From Aquirufa ecclesiirivi (GTDB lineage Bacteria; Bacteroidota; Bacteroidia; Cytophagales; Spirosomataceae), in contig NZ_JAANOP010000004.1 in assembly GCF_011250515.1 (NCBI RefSeq), positions 186,001 through 250,000 on the forward strand: a DNA stretch of 64,000 nucleotides, in the 5' to 3' direction. This document shows, in pieces, positions 45,350-55,185 of this stretch; positions within the stretch are counted from its first letter, which is position 1, and each line of letters starts with the position of its first letter. The position numbers and the translations under genes were made by a program. The notes beneath the pieces were generated by a model. That model did not search any database, had not been told where the DNA came from, and saw only the letters and a list, made by a program, of their open reading frames with translations.

Positions 45350-45454
45350 TATTGTCTGTTTTTGCTAGAATAGTTTACTTTTTGGAAAGTTTAATTAACT
45401 TATTCAGTCGTTTTATGCTATTATTTTGTGGTGTGTTTAACCAATATAAACGCC

Positions 45455-46813
45455 ATGAAATTAATGTTCTCCTTTTTGCTTAAAAACATACTGCTCATTG
45501 CACTTATTAGTAGTAGTGTTTTTGCCCAAAAAACGAAAGTTACGCCGGAGACTGCATTGACTTCCTATATCCATAATGGAGATGCAAGCTATCAATGGGA
45601 GGTAAGAGATTCTTCAAAAATTGGATCAACAACTGCCTATCAATTGATTTTGACTTCACAAAAATGGAGGCAATACACTTGGCGTCATCAATTGACTATT
45701 TTCGTTCCAAAGGAAATCAAATACCAAGATGCCATGTTGTTTATTTCAGGTGGCTCAAACAAGAACGAGCAACCTAATTTAGTAGCTGATGAACGACTTT
45801 GGCCTATTTTAGCCAATATTTCAGATAAAAATAAAGCGATCGTTTCTTTGATTCGACAAGTTCCTAATCAACCCTTATATGGGGATAAAACAGAAGACGA
45901 GTTGATTTCTTATACCTTACATCAATTCAAAGAAACCAAAGATTATACTTGGCCTCTGCTCTTTCCTATGGTGAAATCAGCGGTTCGCGGGATGGATGCT
46001 GTACAGGAGTTTAGTCAAAAGCGTATTAAATCAAAAGTGTCTGGATTTGTGATTTCAGGCTTTTCTAAAAGAGGTTGGACTACTTGGCTAAGTGCTGCTA
46101 TTGATGATCCTAGAGTGAAAGCTATCGGTCCCATGGTAATTGATATGTTGAACATGCCAGCTACTTTAGATTATCAGTTCAAAACGTACGGAGAGTACAG
46201 CATACAAATTCAAGATTATGTGAGTCTGGGAATCCCACAAGGGAAAGATACCCCAGACGGGAAAACATTAACCGCCTTAGTAGATCCTTTTTCTTATCGT
46301 GCCAAATTGAAGGTGCCAAAGACCTTATTCATTGGAACGAATGACGAGTATTGGACAGTGGATGCCATCAAACATTATTACGATCAGATTCCCGGTAAAA
46401 ACATGATACATTATGTGCCCAATGCGGGTCATGATTTAGCAGGCGGGAAGCAAGCCTTTGAGGCATTGAGCGGATTTTTTGCCAATACCATTCAAGGAAG
46501 GGAATATCCTGTTTGTACTTGGAATGCTGCAACGACTAAAGATGGTGCTGAGCTAAAGGTACAGGTAGCCACGCAAGATTTAGTGGGAGCGACTTTGTGG
46601 GAAACCACTTCTATGGACAAAGATTTTAGAAATAATTTATGGCTTAGTTCCCGTGTGAAATTGGAGAATTTGCCTCAATTGAAATTGACCAAAGAATATC
46701 CTAAAAAAGGATTTCAGGCTTTTTATTTGGATTTACAATACAAAGATGCCTCTGGCGGAAAGTATACCATTAGTACTCGAGTATTTGTCACAGATACCGA
46801 AAAGATTTTATAA
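45455..46813 (+). CDS. PhoPQ-activated pathogenicity-related (PqaA-type) alpha/beta-hydrolase
   Basis: 452 residues from the ATG at 45455; an upstream GTG at 45428 is rejected because MKLMFSFLLKNILLIALISSSVFAQ is the signal peptide. The PhoPQ_related family is shown by WRQYTWRHQLTIFVP, FISGGSN, the nucleophile region VSGFVISGFSKRGWTTWL (Ser in GFSKRG) and FIGTNDEYW, then NAGHDLAGG with the candidate catalytic His. Secreted hydrolase whose substrate is unknown; Bacteroidota copies are frequent in glycan-use regions. Followed by a strong terminator. Confidence 0.88.
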   Translation: MKLMFSFLLKNILLIALISSSVFAQKTKVTPETALTSYIHNGDASYQWEVRDSSKIGSTTAYQLILTSQKWRQYTWRHQLTIFVPKEIKYQDAMLFISGGSNKNEQPNLVADERLWPILANISDKNKAIVSLIRQVPNQPLYGDKTEDELISYTLHQFKETKDYTWPLLFPMVKSAVRGMDAVQEFSQKRIKSKVSGFVISGFSKRGWTTWLSAAIDDPRVKAIGPMVIDMLNMPATLDYQFKTYGEYSIQIQDYVSLGIPQGKDTPDGKTLTALVDPFSYRAKLKVPKTLFIGTNDEYWTVDAIKHYYDQIPGKNMIHYVPNAGHDLAGGKQAFEALSGFFANTIQGREYPVCTWNAATTKDGAELKVQVATQDLVGATLWETTSMDKDFRNNLWLSSRVKLENLPQLKLTKEYPKKGFQAFYLDLQYKDASGGKYTISTRVFVTDTEKIL

Positions 46814-46835
46814 TAAACCTCTAACCTATGAAACC

Positions 46836-46878
46836 GGTCAGGGCAGATGTCGAAAGATGTTTGCCCTGATTTTTTTTG
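46836..46878 (+). terminator. Rho-independent terminator
   Basis: GTCAGGGCA pairs with TGCCCTGAT, with further pairing inside (ATGT/GATGT region), followed by eight T. Confidence 0.85.
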
Positions 46879-46880
46879 GT

Positions 46881-48044
46881 TTATTTGATGGTATGTAATG
46901 AAAATAGAAATTCGGAACAGTTGACTAAACAATGCACCAAAGCGGCATAAAAGACATTTTTAGTCTTGATATAGGTATATCCATAAGCCCACCCTGCTAC
47001 GCTGGCAAGACCCACAAATATGACGGAACCTGCATGAAAGTGAACTAGGCCAAAAAACATGCTCGTGATGGCCAGGGAAGTATAGGTGCCTGTTTTAGTT
47101 ACATGATTCTTTTCTAAGAAATAGGCTCCCGCAAAAAGAGCCATAGAGATTAATCCCGGAAACCAAAATAAGTCTTTGTACATGGCATAACCTGTAAAGA
47201 AACTCAGTATGGTAAAAATCAGGGCTCCCCAGGTCCATAGGACTTTCCAATTGGCCATAAGGGCTATTTTTTTAGCCAATATATTTTGAATCAAACCTCT
47301 GAAAAATAACTCCTCAAATAAGGCCGTACCTATGTAAACGCGTATTAATTCACGAATAGCAGCTGGAATCACAATCCAAGCAAATCCTGAGAAAGGCTGG
47401 GAAATGTTAAAGTTCCAAGCAATTCCCGCAATGTAGACAAATCCCAAGAAAGACAACCATGAACCTAGAGCTACGCTCATGTATGACCATTTCCACGTAG
47501 GATAAAAGCCAACATCAGGTAATTTTCTTACCACGGTAAAGGCATAGGCAGCTCCTAGTATCAGTATGATTTTTTGGACAGAACTAAATCCATCTGTATC
47601 GTATGGGATATTACTATTTCCGGGAAAATGAATGATAGTGGAAGGAATTAATACCAATAGAAGGATAATCAAATCTGACCAAGAAACTTCATGTTTGGGA
47701 AATGCTAAAAATGCTAAGGTCGGGAAGAGGTACAAGAAGAAGTATAGCCCTGAGCTACCTATGAATGGATTGATGCCATGAAATAAGTAATGACTCATGA
47801 GCAACGAAAATAAAAAGAGAGGAATCCAAAGGGCCCTCTCTTTTTTTAGTTGGTAATAATCTTGTAGCTTTTCTACTATTGCGGGCCTTCCCATGGTGAA
47901 AATGAAGGCATATAAAACCAGAAAATAGCCGCTTGAAATCAATAGTTCTTGGCTGGGGACATCTTTGTTTAAATAGAGAAATACGGCATAAAGTAATGCT
48001 GTCATGATGCCTCCCTGCTGAATTGATTTCGAGTAGCTGTTCAT
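46881..48044 (-). CDS. CPBP-family intramembrane metalloprotease
   Basis: 387 residues and about ten membrane segments. The CPBP (Abi/Rce1-like) core is at about residues 235-380, with motif 1 EELFFRG, motif 2 FFGLVHFHAG and a closing ALVHCLVN. The extra N-terminal 200 residues are additional membrane helices. Proteases of this type cleave within membranes or serve in bacteriocin self-immunity; the substrate is unknown. Its start overlaps the stop of the sugar isomerase-like gene by one base, so they share a transcript. Confidence 0.88.
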   Translation of the reverse strand: MNSYSKSIQQGGIMTALLYAVFLYLNKDVPSQELLISSGYFLVLYAFIFTMGRPAIVEKLQDYYQLKKERALWIPLFLFSLLMSHYLFHGINPFIGSSGLYFFLYLFPTLAFLAFPKHEVSWSDLIILLLVLIPSTIIHFPGNSNIPYDTDGFSSVQKIILILGAAYAFTVVRKLPDVGFYPTWKWSYMSVALGSWLSFLGFVYIAGIAWNFNISQPFSGFAWIVIPAAIRELIRVYIGTALFEELFFRGLIQNILAKKIALMANWKVLWTWGALIFTILSFFTGYAMYKDLFWFPGLISMALFAGAYFLEKNHVTKTGTYTSLAITSMFFGLVHFHAGSVIFVGLASVAGWAYGYTYIKTKNVFYAALVHCLVNCSEFLFSLHTIK

Positions 48045-48877
48045 TATCCGATGAATTTTTGAATGTGGTGGTAACTCTTCAAAATCAATTCTTCCTCTGT
48101 ATTATAATTTTTGCGCCAGATACAAGCAGCTGGAAGTAATGGAGTAAAGGCCTCTACGACTAACCAACCTTTGTAATTCATTTTATCTAAACTTTCAAAA
48201 ACATTGGCCCAATGTACTTGACCTTCCCCTAAGGTAGCGCGGGTGTTTTCTGATAATTGAAAATGACCTATTTCATCCGCGATGCGGATCATGGCTTCAC
48301 CCGTATTGAATTCTTCAATATGAGCATGGAAAGTGTCAAACATGATTTTGACATTCGGGTGATTGATGGCTTTTACTAAGCTGTACAGCTGATCTGCTGA
48401 GCTTACCACATAGTTTTCAAATCGGTTTAAATATTCCAAGCCTAGCATCACATTCATTTTTTGAGCGTGCTCAGCTAGATCCAACATACTCTCTTTGGAC
48501 CAGTCTAATTCCTGTTGGGTTGGTGCCGCTCCTGAAAAAACACCTAAAGCAGAATGGTAAGGCCCAGATAACCAAGTTGCCCCTAAATAAGCTGTGACAT
48601 CTACCGCTTTTTTAAGAAATTCTACTCCATTTTTACGCACAGCTGGGTCCGGTGAAATGGTATTGCGATCAGCACCTAAAAAAGTCACCGTAAATACCTC
48701 TAAACCTAACCGGTCTATTTCTTCTTTCCAAGGTTTCCAATAGGCCAAATCCGTTTCGAAAATAGGGATTTCAACACCCGTATAACCGATTTCTTTGATG
48801 TAGGATAAATGAGGGATTAGTGATTCATTCATGTCGGGTCCGTAAACCAACATGTTCATCGCAACAGGATATTTCAT
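48044..48877 (-). CDS. Sugar phosphate isomerase/epimerase (AP-endonuclease-2-like TIM barrel)
   Basis: 277 residues without a signal peptide. The barrel shows the D-tagatose 3-epimerase-type pattern: IGYTGVEIPIF, GLEYLNRFENYV (metal Glu), VKIMFDTFHAHIEE (Asp and His ligands), GHFQLSENTRATLGEGQVHW (His ligand region) and GWLVVEAFTP (second Glu). It acts on free keto-sugars or cyclitols in the cytosol, by isomerisation, epimerisation or hydration. It is one base from the CPBP gene and 30 bases from the ThuA gene, on the same strand. Confidence 0.9.
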   Translation of the reverse strand: MKYPVAMNMLVYGPDMNESLIPHLSYIKEIGYTGVEIPIFETDLAYWKPWKEEIDRLGLEVFTVTFLGADRNTISPDPAVRKNGVEFLKKAVDVTAYLGATWLSGPYHSALGVFSGAAPTQQELDWSKESMLDLAEHAQKMNVMLGLEYLNRFENYVVSSADQLYSLVKAINHPNVKIMFDTFHAHIEEFNTGEAMIRIADEIGHFQLSENTRATLGEGQVHWANVFESLDKMNYKGWLVVEAFTPLLPAACIWRKNYNTEEELILKSYHHIQKFIG

Positions 48878-48907
48878 ATTTTATGAGTGATTTATGTCAA
48901 TACGTAC

Positions 48908-49795
48908 TTATTTCATTCCTCGGTAAGGAACGTTAATGTCTAATTTACCCACCCAGTTTTTAGGTACTTTTTTACCTAATTCCCAATGGATGGCATTTAC
49001 AATCAAACGCTGGAAAGGCTCCACGGAAAAATCTTCAGGATGTCCCATGGTAGTAAAGAAAACTCGGCCTTTGTAAGGATTTACCCAGGTCCAAGCTATC
49101 GGCTGATCTTCAGCCGTTTTATCTGGGTTGACAGCTTTACCCATCATTAGCCACTCGGTTCCTTTGCTTGGATAATCTGGCAAAACACGGTATAACCATG
49201 AGCGAACATGGAAGCTCGGTGCCACACCTGTTAAAATGGGATGTTTGCTAGCAGAAGGAATCACCGAGGCATCCGTGCTGGCATTGTGGCCATAGTGGGT
49301 GTGCTTGGATTTTCCTCCCCAACCCGGAGGCGCTCCAAAAGTGGATTCAGCCCAAGCATTATACGATTCTAAAGGGTCGCCTTTGGGATAATTGAACGAG
49401 TGTGTGGAAGTGCGGAAGCCCATAACTGGTTTACCAGATTTGACATAGGCGTCGATCATGGCAACTTGATCAGCAGGTAATAATCTCCAGCGAAGGAAAA
49501 ATACGGCTAAATCAGCTTCGGCTAAGGCCTCCAATCCGGGAATATTTTTCTCTGCATTTTGATCAGGAAATGATTTCAAAACTTTTGTTCGGAATCCGTA
49601 ATTTTTTTCGAGTATCTCAGCTAAGAGAGGAAGCGTACTTTCTCCACTGTATTCATGGTCACCAGCTACAAATACGATCAAAGGTTTTTTAGCTTTTGAT
49701 TTTTCTTTTAACTGGGGAGTAATACCCCATGAGCTGAAGAATAATAGACATAATTGTAGTAGTACAATCAGCCCAAGGCGAAGGTTACATTTCAT
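48908..49795 (-). CDS. ThuA-domain secreted protein
   Basis: 295 residues from the ATG at 49795; an upstream TTG at 49810 is less likely. There is a signal peptide, then KPLIVFVAGDHEYSG and a class-I-glutaminase-like fold ending in GRVFFTTMGHPEDFSVEPFQRLIVNAIHW, the hallmark of ThuA. ThuA/ThuB (the latter a Gfo/Idh/MocA enzyme) convert disaccharides to 3-keto forms in rhizobia, so its presence beside such enzymes is informative. First gene of the operon with the isomerase-like and CPBP genes. Confidence 0.88.
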   Translation of the reverse strand: MKCNLRLGLIVLLQLCLLFFSSWGITPQLKEKSKAKKPLIVFVAGDHEYSGESTLPLLAEILEKNYGFRTKVLKSFPDQNAEKNIPGLEALAEADLAVFFLRWRLLPADQVAMIDAYVKSGKPVMGFRTSTHSFNYPKGDPLESYNAWAESTFGAPPGWGGKSKHTHYGHNASTDASVIPSASKHPILTGVAPSFHVRSWLYRVLPDYPSKGTEWLMMGKAVNPDKTAEDQPIAWTWVNPYKGRVFFTTMGHPEDFSVEPFQRLIVNAIHWELGKKVPKNWVGKLDINVPYRGMK

Positions 49796-49913
49796 AGTTC
49801 CAATTTTCAAGTGATAATTTCAGGTATCACCTAGATAGGTTTGTGTATTCTTCAAAACTAAATGATTTTTAACAAAACAATGAATACTTTAGCTAAAATT
49901 TATCTAGGATTTC

Positions 49914-50954
49914 ATGGACTTTCATGTTTTATCTTCCATTAGCTTATTATTCATATTTTTGAGTTGTACGGTGATTATATGGATTGCAGGGGTTAAAATT
50001 ACCCGAGCAGTAGATGCTATTACCACTCATTTTAAATTAGGAGAGGCATTTGGGGGCATGGTGTTTTTAGCCATTGTTACCAATTTACCAGAAATAGCCA
50101 TTACCACGGTGGCAGCATACCACCATGATTATGACATCGCTGTCAGCAATTTGTTGGGCGGTGTGGCTATCCAAACGGTTGTTTTGGTTTTAATAGATGT
50201 TTTTGGGGTAGGACGATCAGCCCCATTGACCTTAAAGGGGCATTCACGGATCCTCATATTAGAAGGCGTAGCCTTAATTATGATTTTAACGTTAGTCATG
50301 ATGGCCAAACAGTTTCCAGCCCAATTAGTGTTTTTTAGAACAACCCCGATAGAATGGCTCATCCTGATTATATGGCTAGGATCCGTTTATTCCATATCCC
50401 GATTAGCCAAATCCGAAGAAACAGTTTTGGAACAGCGCCAAATTCGCCTATCCAAATTGCGTCATCCAAAATCACCTTTTCTTGGAGGCATACAATCCGC
50501 CATGCTTGTTTTGGCGGTGGGGGCTGTTTTAACCTTGGGGGCAGGATGGGCTTTGGAATATTCGGGTGAAATTTTATCCAAACGCTGGCATATCAGTGGA
50601 GTGCTTTTTGGTGGAACCATTTTGGCCTTGGCAACTGCTTTGCCTGAAATATCAACGGGAATAGCCTCGGCTAAAATGAGGGATTATAATATGGCCGTGA
50701 GTGATATTTTTGGAGGAAATGCTTTTTTGCCGGTTTTGTTTTTAGTGGCTTCGATCATTAGTGGCGAGGCTGTTATTCCTACATTGAGTAATTCTGATAT
50801 GTATTTAACAGGGTTGGGTATTATACTAACCTGTATTTACATGGTAGGTATGGTGCTGCATGCTAAGCGGCAAGTTTTTCAAATGGGGATAGATTCTTTT
50901 TGTGTTCTTTTAACCTACCTCATAGGCCTAATAGGCTTGTGGGCCATCGCATAA
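49914..50954 (+). CDS. Sodium/calcium exchanger-family membrane protein
   Basis: 346 residues with ten or eleven membrane segments in two homologous halves. The alpha-repeats are GGMVFLAIVTNLPEIAIT with SNLLGGVAIQT, and GGTILALATALPEISTG with SDIFGGNAFLPV, which is the CaCA superfamily signature. It moves cations against sodium or protons across the inner membrane. Single gene between divergent and convergent neighbours, closed by a bidirectional terminator. Confidence 0.9.
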   Translation: MDFHVLSSISLLFIFLSCTVIIWIAGVKITRAVDAITTHFKLGEAFGGMVFLAIVTNLPEIAITTVAAYHHDYDIAVSNLLGGVAIQTVVLVLIDVFGVGRSAPLTLKGHSRILILEGVALIMILTLVMMAKQFPAQLVFFRTTPIEWLILIIWLGSVYSISRLAKSEETVLEQRQIRLSKLRHPKSPFLGGIQSAMLVLAVGAVLTLGAGWALEYSGEILSKRWHISGVLFGGTILALATALPEISTGIASAKMRDYNMAVSDIFGGNAFLPVLFLVASIISGEAVIPTLSNSDMYLTGLGIILTCIYMVGMVLHAKRQVFQMGIDSFCVLLTYLIGLIGLWAIA

Positions 50955-50983
50955 AAAAAGAGGCACCTAAATGCCTCTTTTTA
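50952..50983. terminator. Bidirectional terminator
   Basis: AAAAAGAGGCA pairs with TGCCTCTTTTT around a short loop, with an A run before and a T run after; it separates the exchanger gene from the convergent cytochrome-fusion gene. Confidence 0.9.
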
Positions 50984-50988
50984 TCATG

Positions 50989-52941
50989 TTATTTATTTCC
51001 TAATGCGTGAATCCAAGTGGCTATTTTCTCCAAATCTTTTTGAGGAACATGGCTCATCGGTGCCATCGGAGTGGCAAAGTCAGGCCAGTTTTGAGGCTTA
51101 GGCTCCTTGATTAAAGAAATCAATTGAGCGACGCTGTATTTCCTTTTGGCAATTTCCGTATAGGCAGGTCCTACTGCTCTTTCATTGACTTTGTGACATG
51201 CCAAACAAGTATTTTTAGTCAAAAGCGCCATAGCCTCTTTATCCGTGACCAACTGCTTGGCAGCCGTTTTCTTTGGTCCTGCTTCCTTGGTCTGGTTATC
51301 GGGAGTATTTGCTTTCTCACCCGCATCAATCACGTCTTTGGATGCTTTGCGCTTAGGTGTTACTAACGGAATGTTTGCTTTTTCCCCAGTAGGAATTTGG
51401 TTTAAGGTATAGTATCCACTGCTATGCAATAAGGGGATATTTTCTTGTGCAGACAATACACCATCCGGTTTAATAGCATGGACATAGCCTTCACGCATTC
51501 CATCAATAACCAATCGAACGCGTAATCCATCATCACTCAATTTAGCTCCTCTTACAGCATTATCTTGACGATTGACCATCGGGCTTCCATAAACTGGGTG
51601 ATACTTATAGGTATAATTAAAGACTTCATACTTGTTTACATCTTCTGCCAATTTTTTGTTAGCAGGTTGAGTAAATTCTATTTCAAAACCATCCACCATT
51701 GCACGGATAGCTTTCATCTCAAAAGGTATTTTACCTGTATAGACTAAGCGCTCAAGTCCAAAATCCTCCGAGCCCACAGAACCCCATCCACGATTGGTTC
51801 CACCAACTAGCATTTGTTGGTCTTTGCCCCAAGCCATACGTAAAACACCAGAACGGAAGCCGGAGCGAAACTCAAAACTTGCTCCTTGGTATTTTCCATT
51901 GATTTTTTCTAAAAATACTCGGTCTATTTTGGACATCCCTTGGTCTCCTACAAACACTTGACCGGCAAAGGGACCAAACTCTCCTTTGGTTTCATCCGTG
52001 ATAATTTCTGAAGTAGAAACTCCCATGATACCATGAGGTAACCACACAGCAGGGGATTTTATGCCCATGTTAGGATAGGTCTTTTTACCTAATTCGTAAA
52101 TGGTAGTCATGGCTTCATTCTTCACATATTCTGGCTTCACGAAAGGATTGTCTTTCGGATCTACTTGAGCAAAGACCATTTCTTTTCTCATTTTTACAGG
52201 AGATTCAGGACGGTCCGCCCATTTTAGGGAAGCGGGATGACCTAAAAAATCTCCTTTTTCCACATGAGAAATGAAGCCTGAACCCTGCCAATCACCTTGG
52301 TTATCACCATAGAAAAATTCACCATCAACCATACCAATACCACATGGAGAGCGCATACCCGCAGCAAAAGGTTCCATTTTTCCATCAGCTGAAATTTTCA
52401 TGGTCCAACCTCTCCAAGGAACTAAGGATTTCCCTGCCCACCAGTCGCTATTACCAAATCCTACGTTTCCTGTAACATAAAATGAACCATCGGGTCCGAT
52501 TTTTGGTCCAAAGGAATATTCATGGTAGTGACCTGAGATAGGCCAAGAGTAAACGGTTTGGTATTTATCTACTTTACCATCTCCATTTTGATCCACCAAT
52601 TTGGTTAATTCACCTCGTTGGGCACAATACAGATAACCATCTTTATAGGCTAAACCCAATATTTCATGCAATCCACTGGCAAATTTGCGGTAAGTGGGTT
52701 TGGAAGATAAATAGTTTTCAATGATGTACACATCGCCGCGACGAGTAGAAACGGCAACATCTCCGTTCGGAAGGCTAACTAAACCGCCAACTTCTAAGGT
52801 AATTCCTTCAGGAATTGCCATACGAACTATTTTATAATAATCATTTTCAGTAGGAGCTTTTTGAGCTAAAACCGTTTGACAGCATAGTAAGCCAATGATG
52901 AAGCAGGCTTTTAAGCTATGGGTGAATCGTTGTATGTTCAT
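50989..52941 (-). CDS. Secreted beta-propeller (dehydrogenase-like) with C-terminal cytochrome c
   Basis: 650 residues. A signal peptide is followed by a PQQ/soluble-glucose-dehydrogenase-like beta-propeller (about 40-410, with GLVSLPNGDVAVSTRRGDVYIIEN and FGPKIGPDGSFYVTGNVG), a beta-sandwich (about 415-520) and a charged linker. A cytochrome c domain (about 565-650) holds haem motif CLACH and a distal Met in MAPMSHVP. It is an oxidoreductase or electron acceptor in the periplasm. Eighteen bases separate it from the DUF1080 gene upstream, so the two form an operon; electron transfer from the secreted oxidoreductases is an attractive inference. Confidence 0.88.
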   Translation of the reverse strand: MNIQRFTHSLKACFIIGLLCCQTVLAQKAPTENDYYKIVRMAIPEGITLEVGGLVSLPNGDVAVSTRRGDVYIIENYLSSKPTYRKFASGLHEILGLAYKDGYLYCAQRGELTKLVDQNGDGKVDKYQTVYSWPISGHYHEYSFGPKIGPDGSFYVTGNVGFGNSDWWAGKSLVPWRGWTMKISADGKMEPFAAGMRSPCGIGMVDGEFFYGDNQGDWQGSGFISHVEKGDFLGHPASLKWADRPESPVKMRKEMVFAQVDPKDNPFVKPEYVKNEAMTTIYELGKKTYPNMGIKSPAVWLPHGIMGVSTSEIITDETKGEFGPFAGQVFVGDQGMSKIDRVFLEKINGKYQGASFEFRSGFRSGVLRMAWGKDQQMLVGGTNRGWGSVGSEDFGLERLVYTGKIPFEMKAIRAMVDGFEIEFTQPANKKLAEDVNKYEVFNYTYKYHPVYGSPMVNRQDNAVRGAKLSDDGLRVRLVIDGMREGYVHAIKPDGVLSAQENIPLLHSSGYYTLNQIPTGEKANIPLVTPKRKASKDVIDAGEKANTPDNQTKEAGPKKTAAKQLVTDKEAMALLTKNTCLACHKVNERAVGPAYTEIAKRKYSVAQLISLIKEPKPQNWPDFATPMAPMSHVPQKDLEKIATWIHALGNK

Positions 52942-52959
52942 GATGTATATTCTGGATTT

Positions 52960-54783
52960 TTACCAAAGAATGGAGTAAGTGATTTTTTCAGCAAGAGGTA
53001 GGACCAAAATCTGTCCTGTGGCCGTGGTACGAATACTCGCCTGTGGGGCTTGTATGTAATAACTTTGCCCATCAATGGCATATAAATCATTACCCATGGC
53101 TTGGATCGACTTAGCTGAAACGACTTTCAGGGAAGCATCGGAACTTGGTTTTTTGATGCTTAAAGTTCGCTGAAGGTATTTGTTTTCCATGACGCGAATT
53201 TCATCTCGAACTTGAGATCCCCAAATTTCATATTCAAACGTGGGCAATTCTTGTTCATTCACCTCATATCCTCCAATTTTAAAACCAGCCGTTTCTGGCA
53301 TGCTTTCAATGGCTTTTTCCAAATCTGTAGTTTTTACTATCAAAGGACTAGAGCCTAGACTTAATACTGGACCTCTTGGTCTGGATGAACCATCACCTCG
53401 GTTGTCCCACATAGGTGTAGTATCCAAAAAGTCGCCCTTCCAGATCTGAGCAATTGCCCCATTGTCTAAATCGTAGGTATAATGTAAGTGAGCTGGATTG
53501 CCGACATTCACCGAATGAACTAAGCGTTTGCGGGAATCATTTTTTTGGATGTCTACAAAAGAACGCAGAAGCGTAGGTTTCGCTGCATCCATTAAGATGA
53601 TATCAGATGGTCCATTGCCTAAAATAAGTGTGGAAAAAGGGTGTTGGAAATTGACCATTCTAAAATTGGGACCTTCGATACCAAAACCTAACATTGGACT
53701 CATGTCAGCATCAGCTTTATAATAAGTAATTTTTACAGCTGAATTTCCAGCAGGTAAATCCACTTCTACATTTTTCTTTCTTCTGTTGGAGTAAAGGGTA
53801 TCGGATGCTATCATTTGACCGTTCACATGCAAGGCATAATTACCTGCACTGATTAGCTCAATGTTATGCTTTCCAGCCTTTGGAACGTTTAAGTTGGTCG
53901 TGTAAATAGCTGCAAATTCATCATTGTTTTTGCTGGCATTCCAGGCTAATTGAGCTTGAGAGCCGCTAGCATTAGGTTTTTTGTTAATAAAATCTTTGGG
54001 AGATTTGAATTTACCATAAAAAACTTGGTAGTTAACGGGACTTAAGCTAGCTGCTTGGCCATCAAAGTCTTTGATTTTCAGGTTTTTAAAGGCTACAGCA
54101 CCATGATCTCCTTGGATCATGATTGGACCTCGGGCTACTTCTTTTTCAGAAATTGGACCGCCTGTAGGGCCACTTAATTCCACATTTTCATGTAAAATAA
54201 AACCATTTAATTTGATGAAAAGTACCTTGGCTGAGCTGATTTTGTTTCCTTGAGCGTCAAATTTAGGCGCCTGGAAAGAGATTTCCATATGTTGCCATAA
54301 GCCAGGTGCCAGACAGGCATTGACCCTTGGGGCATGGCCTTCATATAAATATTCTTGGGGGATGAATTTCCTTCTTTTGTAGATACCGCCACAATCCCCT
54401 GTGCTTGGGTTTTGAACGCCCCAGCTGTCCATCAATTGTACTTCATAGCGACCTTGCAAATAAAAGCCTGAGTTGGAGTGACTAGCCATCATGAAGTCAA
54501 ATTCCACATCCATGTCACCATATTCTTTGACAGAAATCAAATTAGCCCTATTTTGAGGTTCTGGTAGATTGACCAAAACTCCTTGTCCAGGCTGAATAGC
54601 CATGTGTTCTTTTTTATTTAGATCGGCAGAGACTTGTCCGGCGATTTGCCAATTATTTTTGCCATTTGCTTTCCAAAAGCTTAAGTCTTGAAAAGATACG
54701 GGCTCTTTTTGAGCGAATAATCCAACTTGGATAAATAGGCAGCCAAACCCTAAGAGCCTGGAGAAAAATGTTTTTTGTTTCAT
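52960..54783 (-). CDS. DUF1080 (3-keto-disaccharide hydrolase) multidomain secreted protein
   Basis: 607 residues. Signal peptide, then the DUF1080 concanavalin-like domain at about 28-235 (DVEFDFMMASHSNSGFYLQGRYEVQLMDSWG and the closing GPIMIQGDHGAVAFKNLKI). Next comes a PA14-like beta domain (about 285-375, NYALHVNGQMI) and a C-terminal region (about 380-607, including GGYEVNEQELPTFEYEIWG) like that found with some cytochrome-containing dehydrogenases. DUF1080 enzymes cleave 3-keto glycosides. Head gene of the operon with the propeller-cytochrome protein. Confidence 0.88.
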   Translation of the reverse strand: MKQKTFFSRLLGFGCLFIQVGLFAQKEPVSFQDLSFWKANGKNNWQIAGQVSADLNKKEHMAIQPGQGVLVNLPEPQNRANLISVKEYGDMDVEFDFMMASHSNSGFYLQGRYEVQLMDSWGVQNPSTGDCGGIYKRRKFIPQEYLYEGHAPRVNACLAPGLWQHMEISFQAPKFDAQGNKISSAKVLFIKLNGFILHENVELSGPTGGPISEKEVARGPIMIQGDHGAVAFKNLKIKDFDGQAASLSPVNYQVFYGKFKSPKDFINKKPNASGSQAQLAWNASKNNDEFAAIYTTNLNVPKAGKHNIELISAGNYALHVNGQMIASDTLYSNRRKKNVEVDLPAGNSAVKITYYKADADMSPMLGFGIEGPNFRMVNFQHPFSTLILGNGPSDIILMDAAKPTLLRSFVDIQKNDSRKRLVHSVNVGNPAHLHYTYDLDNGAIAQIWKGDFLDTTPMWDNRGDGSSRPRGPVLSLGSSPLIVKTTDLEKAIESMPETAGFKIGGYEVNEQELPTFEYEIWGSQVRDEIRVMENKYLQRTLSIKKPSSDASLKVVSAKSIQAMGNDLYAIDGQSYYIQAPQASIRTTATGQILVLPLAEKITYSILW

Positions 54784-54834
54784 TTAGTTTAATGCTAAAA
54801 AATAGAAGGTTAAAGGTAAGTAATTTGATAGATT

Positions 54835-55161
54835 TTATAAAAAATCCTCTCTAGAAGGATTAAAAACATCGATGAGCTCCCCCTCTTCCAAGCAGATAAC
54901 ACCGTGGATTTCTTGACTTGGGACAAAGTAGACGTCTCCTGCTTGAAGTATTTTTTTTAGACCAGCAATGTTGACTTCAAATTTACCCTTGGAAACGAAG
55001 GAGGCTTGGGTATGAGGATGGTGGTGTAGACTACCAATGGCATCTTTTTTAAAGCTAACTTTGACCAACATCATGAGATCGTTATGCGCCATGATTTTTC
55101 TTTGAATCCCGGGTTCGATGTCGGTCCAAGGGATATCTTGGTCTTGAATAAGTGTTTGCAT
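54835..55161 (-). CDS. KdgF-like cupin protein
   Basis: 108-residue single-domain cupin. Metal ligands are in GSLHHHPHTQASFVSKGKFE and EIHGVICLEEGELIDVF. The GIQRKIMAHNDLMMLVKVSFKKDAIG start and the closing DVFNPSRED fit KdgF, which opens the ring of unsaturated uronates released from pectin or alginate. It is cytosolic (no signal peptide) and lies just after the SGNH esterase gene, consistent with use of uronate-containing glycans. Other cupins of this size have different roles, so the name is not used as a symbol. Confidence 0.85.
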   Translation of the reverse strand: MQTLIQDQDIPWTDIEPGIQRKIMAHNDLMMLVKVSFKKDAIGSLHHHPHTQASFVSKGKFEVNIAGLKKILQAGDVYFVPSQEIHGVICLEEGELIDVFNPSREDFL

Positions 55162-55185
55162 GAATAAATGTATCGAGTGAAATTT

